DNA of 64,000 bases from Nonomuraea angiospora (lineage in GTDB: Bacteria > Actinomycetota > Actinomycetes > Streptosporangiales > Streptosporangiaceae). Made by a program: the position numbers and the translations under genes. Below, in pieces: positions 1 through 12,964 of the stretch. The DNA lies in NCBI RefSeq assembly GCF_014873145.1, contig NZ_JADBEK010000001.1, positions 1,860,001 to 1,924,000 on the forward strand. The letters run 5' to 3'. Each line of letters opens with the position of its first letter. Position 1 is the stretch's first letter. The notes beneath the pieces were generated by a model that made no database searches, was not told the origin of the DNA, and saw only the letters and a list, made by a program, of their open reading frames with translations.

Positions 1-2
1 TC

Positions 3-215
3 GACGTCGACCACATCTTCGTCATCGCCGACCAGGCGGACCAGACCGCGCTCAAGAACTTCAAGCTGTTCGCCAACCTGCCCGCCGTCAAGGGCGGCAA
101 GGTGTCGTACCTGCTGGACAGCGAGGGCCCGGCGATCGGCGCGGCCATGTCGCAGGGCACGCTGCTGTCCCTGCCGTACGCGATCGACGAGCTCGTCAAG
201 TCGGCCGCCTGGTGA
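3..215 (+). CDS. cchF: C-terminal end of ferric-siderophore ABC substrate-binding lipoprotein (CchF-like), cut by window start
   Basis: Only the last 70 codons are present, reading from the window edge to TGA at 213-215. The visible part (IFVIADQADQTALKNF, then AAMSQGTLLSLPYAIDELV) looks like the C-terminal lobe of class III periplasmic-binding proteins that carry ferric siderophores to an FecCD/FepC importer. It lies 43 bp upstream of the exporter gene and the coelichelin-type NRPS. This is the place of cchF in the Streptomyces coelicolor coelichelin cluster, so it is probably the ferric-coelichelin receptor. The lipobox and N-terminal lobe lie outside the window. The family call is reasonable and the specific symbol rests on synteny. 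Confidence 0.72.
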   Translation, partial: DVDHIFVIADQADQTALKNFKLFANLPAVKGGKVSYLLDSEGPAIGAAMSQGTLLSLPYAIDELVKSAAW

Positions 216-258
216 CGCCGGCGAACCAGTCCTGTCCCCGGCCTGCCCGGGGCCGGGT

Positions 259-2055
259 GTGAGCACCGCCGGCACGCGCGTCGCCCCCGCGATCCTGCGC
301 ACGGCGACCGGGCGCGAGGCCACCCGGTGGGTCGCGGCGTACTGCCGCGAGGCGCCCTGGCTGACGGGCGCCACCGTGCTCACCGCGGTGGCCGCGGCGG
401 CGCTCCAGGTGCTGCCGTTGCTCCTGCTCGGCCGGGTGGTGGACGGCGTGGTGGCAGGCCAGTCGCGGTCGGTCCTGGTCACCGTCGGGGTGCTGATGGT
501 GGCCGCCGCGCTGCTCGGCTCGGCGGCCACCACGGTGTCCACGTACCTGATCGGGCGGCTGGGCGCTGACCTGCTCGCGCGGCTGCGGGAAGGCGCCGTC
601 CGGGCGGTGCTGGGCATGCCGAGCGCGCGGATCGAGGAGGTCGGCCGGGGCGACGTGCTGTCCAGGGTCGGTGACGACGTGGCCGTGGTGTCCAAGGGCA
701 TCAGGACGGCGGTCCCCACGGTGTTCTCGTCGGGGGTGCTGGTCGTCATCGCCACGGCCGGCATGTTCGGGCTGGACTGGCGGCTCGGCCTGGCGGGCGC
801 CGGCGCGCTGCCCGCGTACGCGCTGGCCCTGCGCTGGTATCTCCCCCGGTCCGCGCCGCTCTACCAGCGGCAGCGGGAGGCCCAGGCCGATCGCGCGCAG
901 GCGCTGATCAGCGGCCTGAACGGGATCGGCACCGTCCGGGCGTACCGCCTTGAGGAGTCCTTCCGCGAGCAGGTCACCCGCGAGTCGTGGCGGGTGCGCG
1001 ATCTCGGCGTCGAGGTGTTCCGCTTCTTCGGCCGGTTCGTCGGCAGGGAGAACCGCGCCGAGTTCATCGGGCTGGTCCTGATCCTCGTGGTGGGCTACGT
1101 CCTGCTGGAGGCCGGCGCCGTCACCCTGGGCGAGGCGTCGGTGGCGCCGCTGCTGTTCCACCGGCTGTTCAACCCGCTGGGCGCCATCCTGTTCACCTTC
1201 GACGAGGCGCAGAAGTCGGGCGCGAGCCTGACCCGGCTGGTCGGAGTGCTGGGCGAGGCCACGGAGGAGAGGCTGGTGGGGCGAGTGCCGGCGGACGCCG
1301 GGCCGCACCCCGTGGTGGTCGAGGGCCTGACCTTCAGCTATCCCGGCTCCGGGCGGCCGGTCCTGCGGGACGTCGACCTGGTGATCCCGGCGGGCGGCTC
1401 GCTCGCGCTGGTGGGCGCGACGGGCGCGGGCAAGTCGACCCTGGCGGCGCTGGTCGCGGGCATCGGCACCCCGCAGGCCGGGTCGGTGCGCATCGGAACG
1501 GCCGATCTCGCCGGGCTGGACGAGGCCGGCGCGCGGGCCCTGGTGAGCATCCTGACGCAGGAGACGCACGTGTTCTCCGGTCCGCTCGCCGGCGACCTGC
1601 GGCTGGCCGCTCCAGAGGCGACAGACGCCGAATTGATGGACGCGTTGCGCAGAGTCGGCGCCGACACGTGGGTCGCGGCGCTGCCCGATGGGCTGGACAC
1701 CGTGGTCGGGGAGGGTGGTGAGCGGCTGGACGGCACCAAGGTCGCCCAGCTCGCCCTGGCCCGGCTGGTGCTGGGCCGATCGCCGGTGGTGGTGCTGGAC
1801 GAGTCGACCGCGGAGGCGGGCAGCCAGGGCGCCGCCGAGCTGGAGCGGGCCGTGGCCGCCGCGTGCCGGGGCCGCACCACGCTGTTCGTGGCGCACCGGC
1901 TCACCCAGGCGATGGCGGCCGACCGCATCGCCGTGCTGGACGCGGGACGCGTCGTGGAGCAGGGAACCCACGAGGAACTGGTGGCTCTGGGCGGCAGGTA
2001 CGCGCGGCTGTGGCGCGCGTGGCAAGAACCTTCATCCTTCGAAAGGGACGGCTGA
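259..2055 (+). CDS. cchG: ABC exporter subunit, TMD-NBD, with degenerate signature motif (CchG-like)
   Basis: This 598-aa half-transporter has a six-helix ABC transmembrane domain (about residues 30-320) followed by a nucleotide-binding domain (about 350-590). The NBD has an intact Walker A (GATGAGKST, about 387), Walker B with catalytic Glu (VVVLDEST, about 512) and H-loop His (LFVAHRLTQ). The ABC signature, normally LSGGQ, reads RLDGTK and is degenerate. The GTG start at 259 lies 43 bp after the substrate-binding protein, and the gene ends 7 bp before the NRPS start, so they are co-transcribed. The partner is the second ABC gene after the NRPS. Together they should form a heterodimeric exporter, by synteny for the desferri-siderophore. 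The substrate assignment is inferred. Confidence 0.85.
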   Translation: MSTAGTRVAPAILRTATGREATRWVAAYCREAPWLTGATVLTAVAAAALQVLPLLLLGRVVDGVVAGQSRSVLVTVGVLMVAAALLGSAATTVSTYLIGRLGADLLARLREGAVRAVLGMPSARIEEVGRGDVLSRVGDDVAVVSKGIRTAVPTVFSSGVLVVIATAGMFGLDWRLGLAGAGALPAYALALRWYLPRSAPLYQRQREAQADRAQALISGLNGIGTVRAYRLEESFREQVTRESWRVRDLGVEVFRFFGRFVGRENRAEFIGLVLILVVGYVLLEAGAVTLGEASVAPLLFHRLFNPLGAILFTFDEAQKSGASLTRLVGVLGEATEERLVGRVPADAGPHPVVVEGLTFSYPGSGRPVLRDVDLVIPAGGSLALVGATGAGKSTLAALVAGIGTPQAGSVRIGTADLAGLDEAGARALVSILTQETHVFSGPLAGDLRLAAPEATDAELMDALRRVGADTWVAALPDGLDTVVGEGGERLDGTKVAQLALARLVLGRSPVVVLDESTAEAGSQGAAELERAVAAACRGRTTLFVAHRLTQAMAADRIAVLDAGRVVEQGTHEELVALGGRYARLWRAWQEPSSFERDG

Positions 2056-2062
2056 GTCTTCG

Positions 2063-5000
2063 ATGACGGAACCGAGCACTCGTCTCGCGCTGCTCTCTCC
2101 CGCGCGGCTGGCCGGCGTGCGCCGGCGGACCGGCGGCTACTCCGACAGGACCATCTCCAAGGCGTGCGCCATCGGCCTGGCCTACTGGGCGACCGGCCGG
2201 AGCCCCGACAGCCTCGACCTCACTTCCGGCACCCTGTTCGCCGACGTCCTCGGCTGGGCCGACAACGGCGGTGACGGGGTCGCCGGCTGGGAGGTCGGCG
2301 CGGACGGCCGGAGCATCACCGTCCCCGAGGGCGTGGAGCCGGCCGACGCGCAGCTCGCGCTGGACGACCTGGCCGACTTCCCGGACCGGCCCATCGGCAC
2401 CATCGGCCCTTCCAGCGTGGCGGCCCGGCTCGCGGCCCTGGCCGAGTGGAACGACAACGCCGTGGACCGGGTCCGCCCGACCATCGTGGAGATGTTCCGC
2501 GAGCAGGCCAGGACCAGGCCGGACGCCGTCGCCATCGTGGACGGGCACCGGTCGCTGACCTACCGCCAGGCGGCCGAGCTGTCCAACCAGCTCGCCCACC
2601 ACCTGATCGAGCGCGGGCTCACCGCCGAGCAGATCGTCGGCATCTCGCTGGGCCGCTCCGCCGAGATGGTGATCGGCCTGCTGGGCGTGCTCCAGGCGGG
2701 GGGCGCGTTCGTGCCGCTCGATCCGCAGTGGCCGGCCGCGCGCCGGGCGGTGGTCATCGAGGACGCCGGGGTCGTGGCGCAGCTCAACGACTCCGGCGAG
2801 CACGGCGCGGGCGAGCCGGAGGCCGTGGCCGTGGACCTCGATGACTGGCGGTTCGGCTCGTATCCCACCGGGGACACCGGGATCGCCGTCCCCGGTCCCG
2901 CCCTGGCGTACGTGATCTTCACGTCCGGTTCGACCGGGCGGCCCAAGGGCGCGATGATCCGGCACGAGGCGATCAGCGAGCGCCTGCTGTGGCAGTCCCG
3001 CGAGATCCTGGGCTTCGGCCATGACGACGCGTCGCTGTTCAAGGCGCCGCTGTCGTTCGACATCTCCATCAACGAGATCTTCCTGCCGCTGGTGTGCGGC
3101 GGCCGGCTGGTGGTCCTGCGGCCCGGCGGCGAGCGCGACCCGCACCACCTGCTGAGCGTGATCGCCGAGCAGCGCGTCACCTTCACGTACCTGGTGTCGT
3201 CCATGCTGGACGTGCTGCTGGAGATCGCGGGCGACTCCGGGCGGCTGGACAGCCTGCGGCACGTGTGGTGCGGCGGCGAGGTGCTGACCCCGGAGCTGTA
3301 CGAGCGCTTCCGCACCCGGCTCGACATCCCCATGTACCACGGTTACGGCCCCGCCGAGACGACGATCGGCGTCTCGCACGTCATCTACCGGGGCGCGGCC
3401 GAACGCCTGTCGACGTCCATCGGCAAGGCCAACCCCAACACCGAGCTGTACGTGCTGGACGAGGAGCTGCGCCCGGTCCCGGTCGGCGTCGGCGGCGAGC
3501 TGTACGTGGGCGGCTTCCTCCTGGGCCGCGGGTACGTCAACGCGCCCGGCCTGACGGCGTCCCGGTTCGTGGCCAACCCCTTCGCCGGCGACGGGTCCCG
3601 GCTCTACCGCACCGGCGACCTCGCGCGCTTCGCCCCCGACGGGTCGCTGGACTTCCTCGGCCGGGCCGACAACCAGATCAAGATCCGCGGCATGCGGCTG
3701 GAGATCGAGGACGTCGAGATCGGCCTCGCGGAGCACCCCCGGGTGCGGCACACCTGCGTCGTCGCCAAGAAGAACGCGGCGGGCGGCACCTACCTGGTGG
3801 GGTACGTGATCCCGGCGGCCGGGAGCGGCGACCTGCGGGCGGAGGAGGTCAAGGCGTGGGCCGCCGAGCACATGGTCGAGTACATGGTGCCCGCGCACGT
3901 CGTCGTGATGACGGAGTTCCCGCTCACCGCCAACGGCAAGCTGGACCGGGCCGCGCTGCCAGAGCCGGCGATCGGGACGGGCGCGATCGTCGCGCCGGCC
4001 ACCGAGAACGAGCGCCTGGTGTGCGCGGCGGTCGCGTCGGTGCTGCGGCTGGACGAGGTCGGCGTCGACCAGAACTTCTTCAGGCTCGGCGGCGACAGCA
4101 TCCTGGCGATCTCGCTGCTGAGCGCGCTGCGCGACGCGGGCCTGCACGTCACGGCGACGCAGATCTTCGCCTGCCGCAACGTGGGAGCGCTCGCGGCGGC
4201 GGCCACCCGCGAGGACGTCTCCGCCGCGGACCGCGGGGACGTCGCGACCGGCCCCGTCGCGGGAACGCCCATCGTGCGGTGGCTCGGCGAGCACACGGAC
4301 GCGATCGACGGCTTCGTGCAGTCGGTGGTGCTCAACACCCCGGCCCACCTGACCGCCGGCGCCCTCGGCGAGCTGCTCACCGCCCTGGTCAGGCGGCACG
4401 ACATGCTGCGCGCCAGGCTGGTGCGCGGCGAGCGCTGGGGCTTCGACATCCCGGAGGCGGACCGGGCCATCGCCGGGTGGCAGGAGAGCGACCGGCCGCT
4501 CGACGAGTGCGTCCGGCTCGCCACCGCCGGGCTGGACCCGGACGGCGGCGTGATGCTGCGCGCCGTCTGGCGGCGCGAGGCGCGGCAGCTGGTCCTGGTC
4601 GCCCATCACGTGGTGATCGACGGCGTGTCCTGGCGGATCCTGATGGAGGACCTGGCCACGGCCTGGCGGCAGCTCACCTCGGGCAGGCCGATCGAGCTGC
4701 CCCCGGTGGGCACGTCGTTCCGGCGCTGGACGCAGCTGCTGGAGCGCGCCGCGTTCGACGCGGACCGCGGCTACTTCGAGCGGCCCCTGCCGGGAGCGGA
4801 CGGACCGCTGGGCCGGCGACCGCTGTCCGCGTCCGACACCGTCGCGCGCGAGCGGACGCGGGTCGTCGCGGTCGGCCCCGAGGTCACCGCCGCGCTGCTG
4901 GGCGAGATCCCGGCGAGGTTCCACGCGGGCGTCAACGACGTGCTGCTGACCGGGCTCGCCGTCGCCCTCGCCCGGTGGCGCCGCGACCTGGGGCAGGACC

Positions 5001-8000
5001 AGACGTACGCGCACGTCGAACTCGAGGGCCACGGCCGCGAGGGACGGTTCGTGGCGCGGGCCGCCGGCTACGAGCCGGACCTGTCGCGGACCGTGGGCTG
5101 GTTCACCACGCTGTTCCCGGTGACCGTGGACCCCGGCGCGACGGCCGATTTCACCGCCCCCGATTATCTGTCCACGGCGCTCAAGGCGGTCAAGGAGGAC
5201 CTCGCCCGGGTGCCGGGCAACGGCGTGTCCTACGGCGCCCTGCGGTACCTGGCCGGCGCCCGGTTCGCCGCGCCCGCCCCGCAGGTGCTGTTCAACTACC
5301 TGGGCCGCTACGACGCGGGCGAGTCCGGGGACTGGCGGCTCGCGGGCGCCACGGGGCAGCTGGGCGAGAGGCGCGACCCGGGGATGCGGCTGCCGCGCGC
5401 CCTGGAGTTCAACGCGATCGCCGAGCCCGGCGCGAGCGGCGAGTACGAGCTGCTCACCACCATCTCCTGGCCGGACGGGATGTTCGCCGAGGAGGACATC
5501 GCGACGATCGGGGAGTACTTCCTGGCGGCCCTGACCGGGCTGGCCGCGCTCGACCGGGGCGGCCACTCCCCCAGCGACTTCGCCGCGGTGTCGCTCACGC
5601 AGGCCGACGTGGACGCCCTGGACGGCCCGGCGCTGCGGGACATCCTGCCGCTGACCCCGTTGCAGGAGGGCCTGTACTTCCACTCCGTCTTCGACGACGA
5701 CTCGGCCGGCAGCTACGTCGAGCAGCAGATCATGACGCTGGACGGCGACGTGGACGCCGACCGGCTGGCGGCGGCGGCCACCCGGCTGTTCGAGCTGTTC
5801 CCGAACCTGGCCGCGCGCTTCGTGGCCCTCGCCGACGGCCGCGTGGTCTCGGTGCTGGACAGCGGGGTGGCGGCGCCGTTCACCACGCTGGAGCGCCCCG
5901 GCATCACCGAGGAAGAGATCCGCGACCACGCCGAACGGGACCGCCGGGCCGGGTTCGACCTGGCCACCGGCCCGCTGATGCGCTTCACCCTCATCCGGAC
6001 GGGTTCCGGCGGGGACGTGCTGGTGCAGACCGTGCATCACATCGTCGCCGACGGCTGGTCGGTGCCCCCGATGCTGCGCGCGCTGCTGGCGGAGTATCAC
6101 GCGCCGTGGACCGCGTACCCGCAGGGCGGCTTCGCCGACCACGTGCGCGCGCTGGCCGCGCGCGACGGCGACGAGAGCGACCGGGTGTGGCGCGATCAGC
6201 TCGCCGGGCTGCCCGGCCCCTCGCTGGTCGCCGAGGGGCACACCCCGTCCGGCCGGTTCGCCGAGACCGCGGTGGAGCCGGACGACGACGTCGAGGCGGC
6301 CGCCCGGTCGGCGGGCGTGCCGCTGAGCGTCGCGGTGCACAGCGCGTGGGGGGTGACGCTGGGCGGCATCCTGCCTGGCAAAGATGTGGTGTTCGGCTCC
6401 ACGGTGTCCGGGCGCGACGCGGACGTGCCGGGCATCGAGGACATGGTGGGCCTGCTCATCAACACGATCCCCGTACGCGTGCGGTGGGACGGCGCCACCA
6501 CGGCGCGCGAGCTGCTCGCCTCGGTGCGGGACCACCAGAGCGCGGTGCTGCCGCACCAGCACGTCTCCCTGACCGGGATCGCCCGCCAGGCCGGCGGCGG
6601 CCCCCTGTTCGACACCCTGGTGGTGTTCGACGTCGCGGCCGACGTGGCGGCTCTGCGCAGGCCCGGCGACGAGTTCGCCATCACCGGCATCGTGAACGAG
6701 GGTGCCCCGCACTACCCGCTGACGCTGGTGGTGGAGCGCGCGCGCGACGGCCGGCCGCGGTTCAACCTGATCTACGACGGCGAGCTGCTGCGGGAGGCCC
6801 GCGCCCGGGCGATCCTGCGCGCGTTCACCCGGGCGCTGACCGGCCTGCTCACCCGGCCGGACGACCTGGTGCCGGACGGCGCCGGGCGGCCCGCGCCGGT
6901 CACCCCGGCGACCCTGGGCGAGCTGTTCGACGCCGCCGCCGGCCGCGACCCGGCCGCCACCGCCGTCACCCAGTGCGGTCTCGACGGCGGCACCCGGTCG
7001 CTGACCTACGGCGAGCTGGCGCGGGCGAAGAACGAGCTGGCCGGGGCGCTGCGCGCGGCCGGGGCCGGGCCGGGCAGGCGGGTCGCCGTCGCCGTGCCGC
7101 GCTCCGTCGAGCAGGTCGTCGCCCTGGTCGCGATCGTCAGCGCGGGCGGCGCGTACGTGCCGCTGGAGCCGGCGTACCCGGACGAGCGGCTGGAGTACAT
7201 CCTCGCCGACGCCGCCCCGCAGGTCGTTCTCGTGGCCCCGGACCAGCGGGACCGCTTCGCGGAGCTGACGGCCAGGGCGGGCGTGCCGGCCCGCGTGCTC
7301 GTCCAGGGGGACGAGCTGCCGGTGGACGCCACCGCGCCGGAGGTGACCTGGCACGACCCGGCGTACGTGATCTACACCTCAGGATCGACCGGCAGGCCCA
7401 AGGGGGTCGTCGTCCCGCACTCCAGCGTGGTGACGCTGCTCGCGAACACCCGGCCCGCCATGGACTTCGGCCCGGACGATGTGTGGGTGCAGTTCCACTC
7501 CTACTCCTTCGACTTCGCGGTGTGGGAGCTGTGGGGGGCGCTGGCGCACGGCGCCGAGCTGCTGGTGCCGGAGTACGGGCTGACCCGCTCCCCGGTCGAC
7601 TTCCACCGGCTGGTCCGCGAGCGCGGAGTGACCGTGCTCAACCAGACCCCGTCGGCGTTCTACCAGTTCATGGAGGCCGACCGGCACGCCGGCGAGCCGG
7701 TCACCGCGCTGCGCCGGATCGTCTTCGGCGGCGAGGCGCTGGACCTCGGGCGGCTGCGCGGCTGGGTCGAGCGGCACGGCACGCGCTCGCCCGAGCTGGT
7801 CAACATGTACGGCATCACCGAGACCACCGTCCACGTCACGCACCGGGTGCTGACCGACGCCGACTTCGCCGCCGGCGACGACGCCAGCCCGATCGGCGGC
7901 CCGATCCCCGGCCTGGTCACCTACCTGCTCGACGACCGGCTCCGGCCGGTGCCGCCGGGCCGGGTGGGGGCCATCTACGTCGCCGGGGACCAGGTGTCGC

Positions 8001-11000
8001 TCGGCTACCTGGGCAGGCCGGGGCTCACGGCGAGCCGGTTCGTGGCCGACCCGTTCGCGGGGGACGGCTCCCGCATGTACCACACCGGCGATCTCGCCCG
8101 CCGCACGCTCGACGGCGAGCTGGAGTTCGCCGGGCGCGCCGACGACCAGGTGCAGCTCAAGGGGTTCCGCATCGAGCTGGGCGAGGTGGAGTCCGCGATC
8201 AGGGAGCTCGACGGCGTGATCGACGTGGCCGTCACCGTCGCGGCCGGCGGCGATCACCTGGTCGCGCACGTCGTGGGCCGGGTGCCCGGCGACGTCGCCG
8301 GCCTGCTGTCGGCGAAGCTGCCCGCGCACATGGTGCCGAGCCGGGTGCTGCGGGTCGAGGCGCTGCCGCTGACGGTCAACGGCAAGCTGGACCGCAAGGC
8401 CCTGAGCGAGCACGCCGAGCGGGACGACGCCCCGATGCCCGCGATCGCTTCCGAGCACACCGCCCAGGACGATGCCCCGATGCTCGCCGCGCTGGTCGGC
8501 ATCTTCGCCGACGCGCTGCCCGGCTGCGAGGTGGACGCCGACACCGACTTCTTCAGGGCCGGCGGCGACAGCATCGTCATCATCACCGTGGTCAACCGGG
8601 CCAGGGCGCTCGGCCTGCCGATCACCCCGCGGGACGTGTTCCTGCTCAGGACGCCGCGCGCGCTCGCCGGGCGCCTGGGGACGCCCCAGGCCACGGAGCC
8701 GGTGCCCGCTTCTCCTGCGGACGGCCCGCTGGCGCCGACGCCGATCATCCTGCGCCAGCGGGAGCTGGGCGGCTCTCTCACCCGGTTCGCCCAGGCCAGG
8801 ACGCTGGTGGCGCCCGAGGGGACCGGGTTCGCCGACGCCGGGCGCGCCGCGAACGCCGTCGTGGCCGCGCACCCCGCCCTCCGGCTGCGGCTGCGCGTCG
8901 AGCACGGGGTGTGGGCGCTGCGCACCGAACCAGCCCGCGAGGTCACCGTCGCCCGCACGGACGCGACCGACGCGACAGCCGTCGCGAACGAGGCCGCCGG
9001 ACGGCTCGATCCCGAGGCCGGGGAGGTGATCGCGTTCTCGTGGCTGGCGGCGAGCCGGACCCTGGTGGTCACCGCCCACCACCTCGCCGTGGACGCGGTG
9101 TCCTGGCTGGTCCTGCTGGACGACCTGGCCGCGGCCATGCGCGGGGCGACCCTGACCCCGCCGGGCACGTCCTACGCCGAGTACGCCGACGCGCTGGCGG
9201 CGGGGTCCGCCCAGGCGATCGGCGACCTCGGGCACTGGCTCACCACGCTCGAAGCGCCCTTGCTGCTGCCCCTCGTCGAGGGACCGCGCGAGATCGTGGT
9301 GGAGGTCGCGCCCGAGCTGACCGCCCGCGTGACGCGTACCGCGCCCGCCACGCTCGGCGTCGGGGTCACCGAGCTGCTGTGCGGCGCGCTGCGGGCCGCG
9401 CTGACGCACGTCCAATCCTCGCCCACCGACCTCGCGATCGAGCTGGAGCGGCACGGCCGGGTCCCGGCGCTCGACCACCACGACTACACCCGCACGGTCG
9501 GCTGGTTCACCTCCATCGCCCCCGTACGGCTCACCGCGCACACCGACCCCGTCGCGGCGGCGCGCGAGCTCGCGGAACGCCAGCCGGACGAGCGCGGGCA
9601 CGTCGCCTACGGCCAGCTCAGGTACCTCAACCCGCAGACGGCGCCGCTGCTGAACGCGCGCCCGCAGGTGCTGTTCAACTACCTCGGCCGGGGCAGCGAG
9701 TCCCAGGCCCTCCAGATCAGCGGCGGCGACCCGGGCACCCCGTACGCCGTCGAGGTCAACGCGTGGATCGACGCGGCCACCGGAAGCCTGCGCGCGGCCT
9801 TCACCCTCGCCGAAGGCGTCCCCGGCGAGCTCACCGAGCACTGGCGGCGCGCCCTGGAGCGGATCGCGGAGGCCGCCGCGACGGCCGAGTGGACCGCGCC
9901 GGTCACCCCGCTCCAGAAGGGCCTGTTCTTCCAGGCCCAGCTCGCGGGCCCGGCCGGGCACTACGTCGCCCAGAACTACTTCACCTTCGACCGGCGGCTG
10001 GACACCGATGCCCTGGCCGAGGCGATGGCGTACGTGATCGCGCGGCACCCGGTCGTGGGCGCCGGCTTCACCACCGACGCCGGCGGCGACCCGGTCCAGG
10101 TCCTCGCGGCGGGCCGGCGGGTGGATGTCCGCACGGTCACGCTGGCCACGGACACTGAAACGGACTCAGCGGTCGAGGACCTGCGCGCCCGGGACCGGGA
10201 CACGGGCTTCGACCCGGGCGAGCCGCCGCTGATCCGGCTGACCGTGGTGCGCCTGCCCGGCGACCGCGACGGCCTGCTGCTGAGCTATCACCTGCTGCTG
10301 TGGGACGGCTGGTCCCGCGAGATCGTGCTGCGGGACCTGTTCGACGCCTATCAGGCCGTCCTCGCGGGCGAGCCACTCGTCGCGGTCCCGGCCACGCCGA
10401 GCTTCGAGGAGCACGCCCGGGCGCTCGCCGCCAGGGACCTCGCCGCGTCGGAACGCTTCTGGGCGGAGCACCTGACCGGGCTCCCGGGACCGACGCTGCT
10501 CGCCGGGCCGTCGCCGTCGCTGCCGGACGAGCTGCCGCGCGCCCTCGTGCGCACGCTCTCCCCCGGGCAGTCGGACCTGCTGCGCGAAGCGGCCAGGACC
10601 CACGGCGTCACGCTGAACTCGGTGCTGACCGGCGCGTTCGGCCTGCTGCTGGGCGCGCACACGGGCCGGAGCGACGCCGTGTTCGGCGTGACCGTCTCCG
10701 GGCGGGAGGGCGAGGGCCTGGCCGGCATCGTCGGTGTGCTGCTCAACACCGTGCCCATGTGGACGCGGGCCCGGCCGGACGACACGGTGCGGGAGTACCT
10801 GTCCGCCGTGCAGGCGGCCAGGGTCGCGGCGATGGAGCACGAGCACCTGGGGCTCGGCGAGATCCAGCGGGCGAGCGGGCACGACACCCTGTTCGACAAC
10901 CTGTTCGTGCTGCAGAACTTCCTGGACCTGGACGCGCTAGCCACGATGAACGCCCGGCACGGCATCACCGAGGTGCGCGCCGAGGACTCCACCCACTACC

Positions 11001-12964
11001 CGTTCACCTGGGTCGTCACGCCCGGCGACCGGCTCACGATCAAGCTGGAGCACCGCGACCGCGACGACGGGCGCGCCCGCCGGCTCCTGGACGACTACGT
11101 TCGCGTGCTCGAGGAGCTGGCCCGCTCGACCGGTCCGGTGGGCGCGCTGCGGGGCCTGGGGCCGGAGCCCGAGCCGGCCGTGCGTACGGACATCGGCACG
11201 GACACCGTGGTCGACCGCTTCGACCGGGCGGCGGACGGCGGCCCGGAGCGGGTCGCGCTCGTCGCCCACGGCAGGACCATGACGTTCGCCCAGCTCAGGG
11301 ACCGCAGCCGCGAGGTGGCGGGGGTGCTCGCCCGGCGCGGCATCGGCCCGGAGACGACCGTGGGCCTGGCGATCCCGCGCTCTCTCGACTCGATCGTGGC
11401 GCTGTTCGCCGTGCTGCGCGTCGGCGCCGCGTACGTGCCGCTGGAGCTGGACCACCCGGACGAGCGGATCGCCGCGATCGTCGCGGACGCCCGCCCGGAC
11501 GTGATCCTCACCGTGAGCGCGGTCGCTCCCCGGCTGACCGGCGAGCTGATCGAGCTGGACCGCCCCCTGCCCGAGGCCGAGCCGTTCACGACGTTCGCGC
11601 CGGACGACCCGGACCGGCTGCGGCACCCGGCTTACACCATCTACACCTCCGGATCGACCGGCAGGCCCAAGGGCGTGGTGACCGAGTACGCCGGGCTCAC
11701 CAACATGCTGATCAACCACCAGCGCCGCATCTTCGGGCCGGTGCTGGCGCGGCACGCGCACCGGGTCTTCCGGATCGCGCACACCGTGTCGTTCGCGTTC
11801 GACATGTCGTGGGAGGAGCTCCTGTGGCTCGCCGACGGCCACGAGGTGCACATCTGCGACGAGGAGCTGCGGCGCGACGCGCCCCGTCTGGTCGAGTACT
11901 GCCTGGAGCACGGGATCGACGTCATCAACGTCACCCCCACCTACGCGCAGCAGCTGGTGGCCGAGGGGCTGCTGGACGACCCCGCGCGGCGGCCCGCGCT
12001 GGTGCTGCTGGGCGGCGAGGCGGTCACCCCGGCGCTGTGGCGCCGGCTCGCCGAGACCGAGGGGACGGTCGGCTACAACCTGTACGGGCCCACCGAGTAC
12101 ACCATCAACACCCTCGGCGTCGGCACCTTCGAGTGCCAGGACCCGGTGGTGGGCGTGGCGATCGACAACACCGACGTGTACGTGCTGGACCCGTGGCTGC
12201 GGCCGGTGCCGGACGGCGTGCCCGGCGAGCTGTACGTGTCGGGCGTCGGCATCGCGCGCGGCTACCTCGGGCAGCCCGCCCAGACCGCGCACCGGTTCGT
12301 CGCCTGCCCGTTCGGCGAGCCCGGCGAGCGCATGTACCGCACCGGGGACCTCGTGCTCCGGCGGCCCGACGGGAACCTCATGTACCTGGGCCGCACCGAC
12401 CAGCAGGTCAAGATCCGCGGGCATCGGGTGGAGCCGGGCGAGGTCGAGGCCGCGTTCGAGGCGCACCCGGCGGTGCGGTTCGCCGCCGCGCTCGCCCAGC
12501 CGGACCCGCAGGTCGACGGCGCGTACCGGCTGGCCGCCTACCTGGTGCTGGACGGCTCCGACCTCGCGACCGTGGCCGCCGAGGTGGGCGCCGGGCTGCC
12601 GGACTTCCTGCGCCCCACGCACTACGCCCAGGTCGGCGCCATCCCGCTGACCGTGAACGGCAAGGCCGACGCCAAGGCGCTGCCGGAGGCCAGGCCGCTG
12701 GGCGCGCTGACCACGGCGGGCGAGCGTGGCCCGGCGACCGAGACCGAGACCGTGGTGTGCGAGCTCTTCGCCGAGGCGCTGGACCTGGACGACGACGAGG
12801 TGAGCGCGGTGAGCGACTTCATGTCCCTCGGGGGGCACTCCATGCTGGCGGTGCGGCTGATCGGGCTGCTCCGCCGCGAGTACGGTCCCGTGATCACCGT
12901 TCGTGACCTGTTCGCCCTGCGGACCCCCGAAGCGATCGCCGGGCACCTCGATGACCGCTCCTGA
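2063..12964 (+). CDS. cchH: Trimodular NRPS A-T-E-C-A-T-E-C-A-T, coelichelin synthetase
   Basis: 3633 aa. The ATG at 2063 follows the cchG stop closely; the open frame continues upstream only as a shadow of cchG. Domain order is A1 (about 120-650), T1 (GGDSI, about 676), E1 ([10 protein letters not shown] about 848; [12 protein letters not shown]), C (HHIVADGWS about 1325), A2 (about 1615-2110), T2 (GGDSI about 2166), E2 ([10 protein letters not shown] about 2337; RTVGWFTS), C ([10 protein letters not shown] about 2740, first His replaced by Tyr), A3 (about 3040-3540) and T3 (GGHSM about 3590). There is no thioesterase. Specificity codes read from the A domains are DINYWGGIGK, DFWNVGMVHK (the Thr code) and DMENLGLINK. 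As I recall them, these are the codes of CchH: formyl-hydroxy-Orn, allo-Thr and hydroxy-Orn. The architecture and lack of TE also match coelichelin synthetase, which uses module 1 twice to make a tetrapeptide. Confidence 0.95.
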   Translation: MTEPSTRLALLSPARLAGVRRRTGGYSDRTISKACAIGLAYWATGRSPDSLDLTSGTLFADVLGWADNGGDGVAGWEVGADGRSITVPEGVEPADAQLALDDLADFPDRPIGTIGPSSVAARLAALAEWNDNAVDRVRPTIVEMFREQARTRPDAVAIVDGHRSLTYRQAAELSNQLAHHLIERGLTAEQIVGISLGRSAEMVIGLLGVLQAGGAFVPLDPQWPAARRAVVIEDAGVVAQLNDSGEHGAGEPEAVAVDLDDWRFGSYPTGDTGIAVPGPALAYVIFTSGSTGRPKGAMIRHEAISERLLWQSREILGFGHDDASLFKAPLSFDISINEIFLPLVCGGRLVVLRPGGERDPHHLLSVIAEQRVTFTYLVSSMLDVLLEIAGDSGRLDSLRHVWCGGEVLTPELYERFRTRLDIPMYHGYGPAETTIGVSHVIYRGAAERLSTSIGKANPNTELYVLDEELRPVPVGVGGELYVGGFLLGRGYVNAPGLTASRFVANPFAGDGSRLYRTGDLARFAPDGSLDFLGRADNQIKIRGMRLEIEDVEIGLAEHPRVRHTCVVAKKNAAGGTYLVGYVIPAAGSGDLRAEEVKAWAAEHMVEYMVPAHVVVMTEFPLTANGKLDRAALPEPAIGTGAIVAPATENERLVCAAVASVLRLDEVGVDQNFFRLGGDSILAISLLSALRDAGLHVTATQIFACRNVGALAAAATREDVSAADRGDVATGPVAGTPIVRWLGEHTDAIDGFVQSVVLNTPAHLTAGALGELLTALVRRHDMLRARLVRGERWGFDIPEADRAIAGWQESDRPLDECVRLATAGLDPDGGVMLRAVWRREARQLVLVAHHVVIDGVSWRILMEDLATAWRQLTSGRPIELPPVGTSFRRWTQLLERAAFDADRGYFERPLPGADGPLGRRPLSASDTVARERTRVVAVGPEVTAALLGEIPARFHAGVNDVLLTGLAVALARWRRDLGQDQTYAHVELEGHGREGRFVARAAGYEPDLSRTVGWFTTLFPVTVDPGATADFTAPDYLSTALKAVKEDLARVPGNGVSYGALRYLAGARFAAPAPQVLFNYLGRYDAGESGDWRLAGATGQLGERRDPGMRLPRALEFNAIAEPGASGEYELLTTISWPDGMFAEEDIATIGEYFLAALTGLAALDRGGHSPSDFAAVSLTQADVDALDGPALRDILPLTPLQEGLYFHSVFDDDSAGSYVEQQIMTLDGDVDADRLAAAATRLFELFPNLAARFVALADGRVVSVLDSGVAAPFTTLERPGITEEEIRDHAERDRRAGFDLATGPLMRFTLIRTGSGGDVLVQTVHHIVADGWSVPPMLRALLAEYHAPWTAYPQGGFADHVRALAARDGDESDRVWRDQLAGLPGPSLVAEGHTPSGRFAETAVEPDDDVEAAARSAGVPLSVAVHSAWGVTLGGILPGKDVVFGSTVSGRDADVPGIEDMVGLLINTIPVRVRWDGATTARELLASVRDHQSAVLPHQHVSLTGIARQAGGGPLFDTLVVFDVAADVAALRRPGDEFAITGIVNEGAPHYPLTLVVERARDGRPRFNLIYDGELLREARARAILRAFTRALTGLLTRPDDLVPDGAGRPAPVTPATLGELFDAAAGRDPAATAVTQCGLDGGTRSLTYGELARAKNELAGALRAAGAGPGRRVAVAVPRSVEQVVALVAIVSAGGAYVPLEPAYPDERLEYILADAAPQVVLVAPDQRDRFAELTARAGVPARVLVQGDELPVDATAPEVTWHDPAYVIYTSGSTGRPKGVVVPHSSVVTLLANTRPAMDFGPDDVWVQFHSYSFDFAVWELWGALAHGAELLVPEYGLTRSPVDFHRLVRERGVTVLNQTPSAFYQFMEADRHAGEPVTALRRIVFGGEALDLGRLRGWVERHGTRSPELVNMYGITETTVHVTHRVLTDADFAAGDDASPIGGPIPGLVTYLLDDRLRPVPPGRVGAIYVAGDQVSLGYLGRPGLTASRFVADPFAGDGSRMYHTGDLARRTLDGELEFAGRADDQVQLKGFRIELGEVESAIRELDGVIDVAVTVAAGGDHLVAHVVGRVPGDVAGLLSAKLPAHMVPSRVLRVEALPLTVNGKLDRKALSEHAERDDAPMPAIASEHTAQDDAPMLAALVGIFADALPGCEVDADTDFFRAGGDSIVIITVVNRARALGLPITPRDVFLLRTPRALAGRLGTPQATEPVPASPADGPLAPTPIILRQRELGGSLTRFAQARTLVAPEGTGFADAGRAANAVVAAHPALRLRLRVEHGVWALRTEPAREVTVARTDATDATAVANEAAGRLDPEAGEVIAFSWLAASRTLVVTAHHLAVDAVSWLVLLDDLAAAMRGATLTPPGTSYAEYADALAAGSAQAIGDLGHWLTTLEAPLLLPLVEGPREIVVEVAPELTARVTRTAPATLGVGVTELLCGALRAALTHVQSSPTDLAIELERHGRVPALDHHDYTRTVGWFTSIAPVRLTAHTDPVAAARELAERQPDERGHVAYGQLRYLNPQTAPLLNARPQVLFNYLGRGSESQALQISGGDPGTPYAVEVNAWIDAATGSLRAAFTLAEGVPGELTEHWRRALERIAEAAATAEWTAPVTPLQKGLFFQAQLAGPAGHYVAQNYFTFDRRLDTDALAEAMAYVIARHPVVGAGFTTDAGGDPVQVLAAGRRVDVRTVTLATDTETDSAVEDLRARDRDTGFDPGEPPLIRLTVVRLPGDRDGLLLSYHLLLWDGWSREIVLRDLFDAYQAVLAGEPLVAVPATPSFEEHARALAARDLAASERFWAEHLTGLPGPTLLAGPSPSLPDELPRALVRTLSPGQSDLLREAARTHGVTLNSVLTGAFGLLLGAHTGRSDAVFGVTVSGREGEGLAGIVGVLLNTVPMWTRARPDDTVREYLSAVQAARVAAMEHEHLGLGEIQRASGHDTLFDNLFVLQNFLDLDALATMNARHGITEVRAEDSTHYPFTWVVTPGDRLTIKLEHRDRDDGRARRLLDDYVRVLEELARSTGPVGALRGLGPEPEPAVRTDIGTDTVVDRFDRAADGGPERVALVAHGRTMTFAQLRDRSREVAGVLARRGIGPETTVGLAIPRSLDSIVALFAVLRVGAAYVPLELDHPDERIAAIVADARPDVILTVSAVAPRLTGELIELDRPLPEAEPFTTFAPDDPDRLRHPAYTIYTSGSTGRPKGVVTEYAGLTNMLINHQRRIFGPVLARHAHRVFRIAHTVSFAFDMSWEELLWLADGHEVHICDEELRRDAPRLVEYCLEHGIDVINVTPTYAQQLVAEGLLDDPARRPALVLLGGEAVTPALWRRLAETEGTVGYNLYGPTEYTINTLGVGTFECQDPVVGVAIDNTDVYVLDPWLRPVPDGVPGELYVSGVGIARGYLGQPAQTAHRFVACPFGEPGERMYRTGDLVLRRPDGNLMYLGRTDQQVKIRGHRVEPGEVEAAFEAHPAVRFAAALAQPDPQVDGAYRLAAYLVLDGSDLATVAAEVGAGLPDFLRPTHYAQVGAIPLTVNGKADAKALPEARPLGALTTAGERGPATETETVVCELFAEALDLDDDEVSAVSDFMSLGGHSMLAVRLIGLLRREYGPVITVRDLFALRTPEAIAGHLDDRS

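Noticed and set aside
1688..2062. Upstream extension of the NRPS frame into the exporter gene
   Set aside because: The extension only shadows the exporter's NBD. The ATG at 2063 sits just behind that gene's stop and gives the normal coelichelin synthetase start.
1901..7354. Very long open frame antisense to the NRPS gene (and others at 7379-10048 and 10937-13600)
   Set aside because: High GC creates long stop-free frames opposite genuine genes. The products are Arg/Gly/Pro-rich without any family motif, while the plus strand has perfect NRPS domains.
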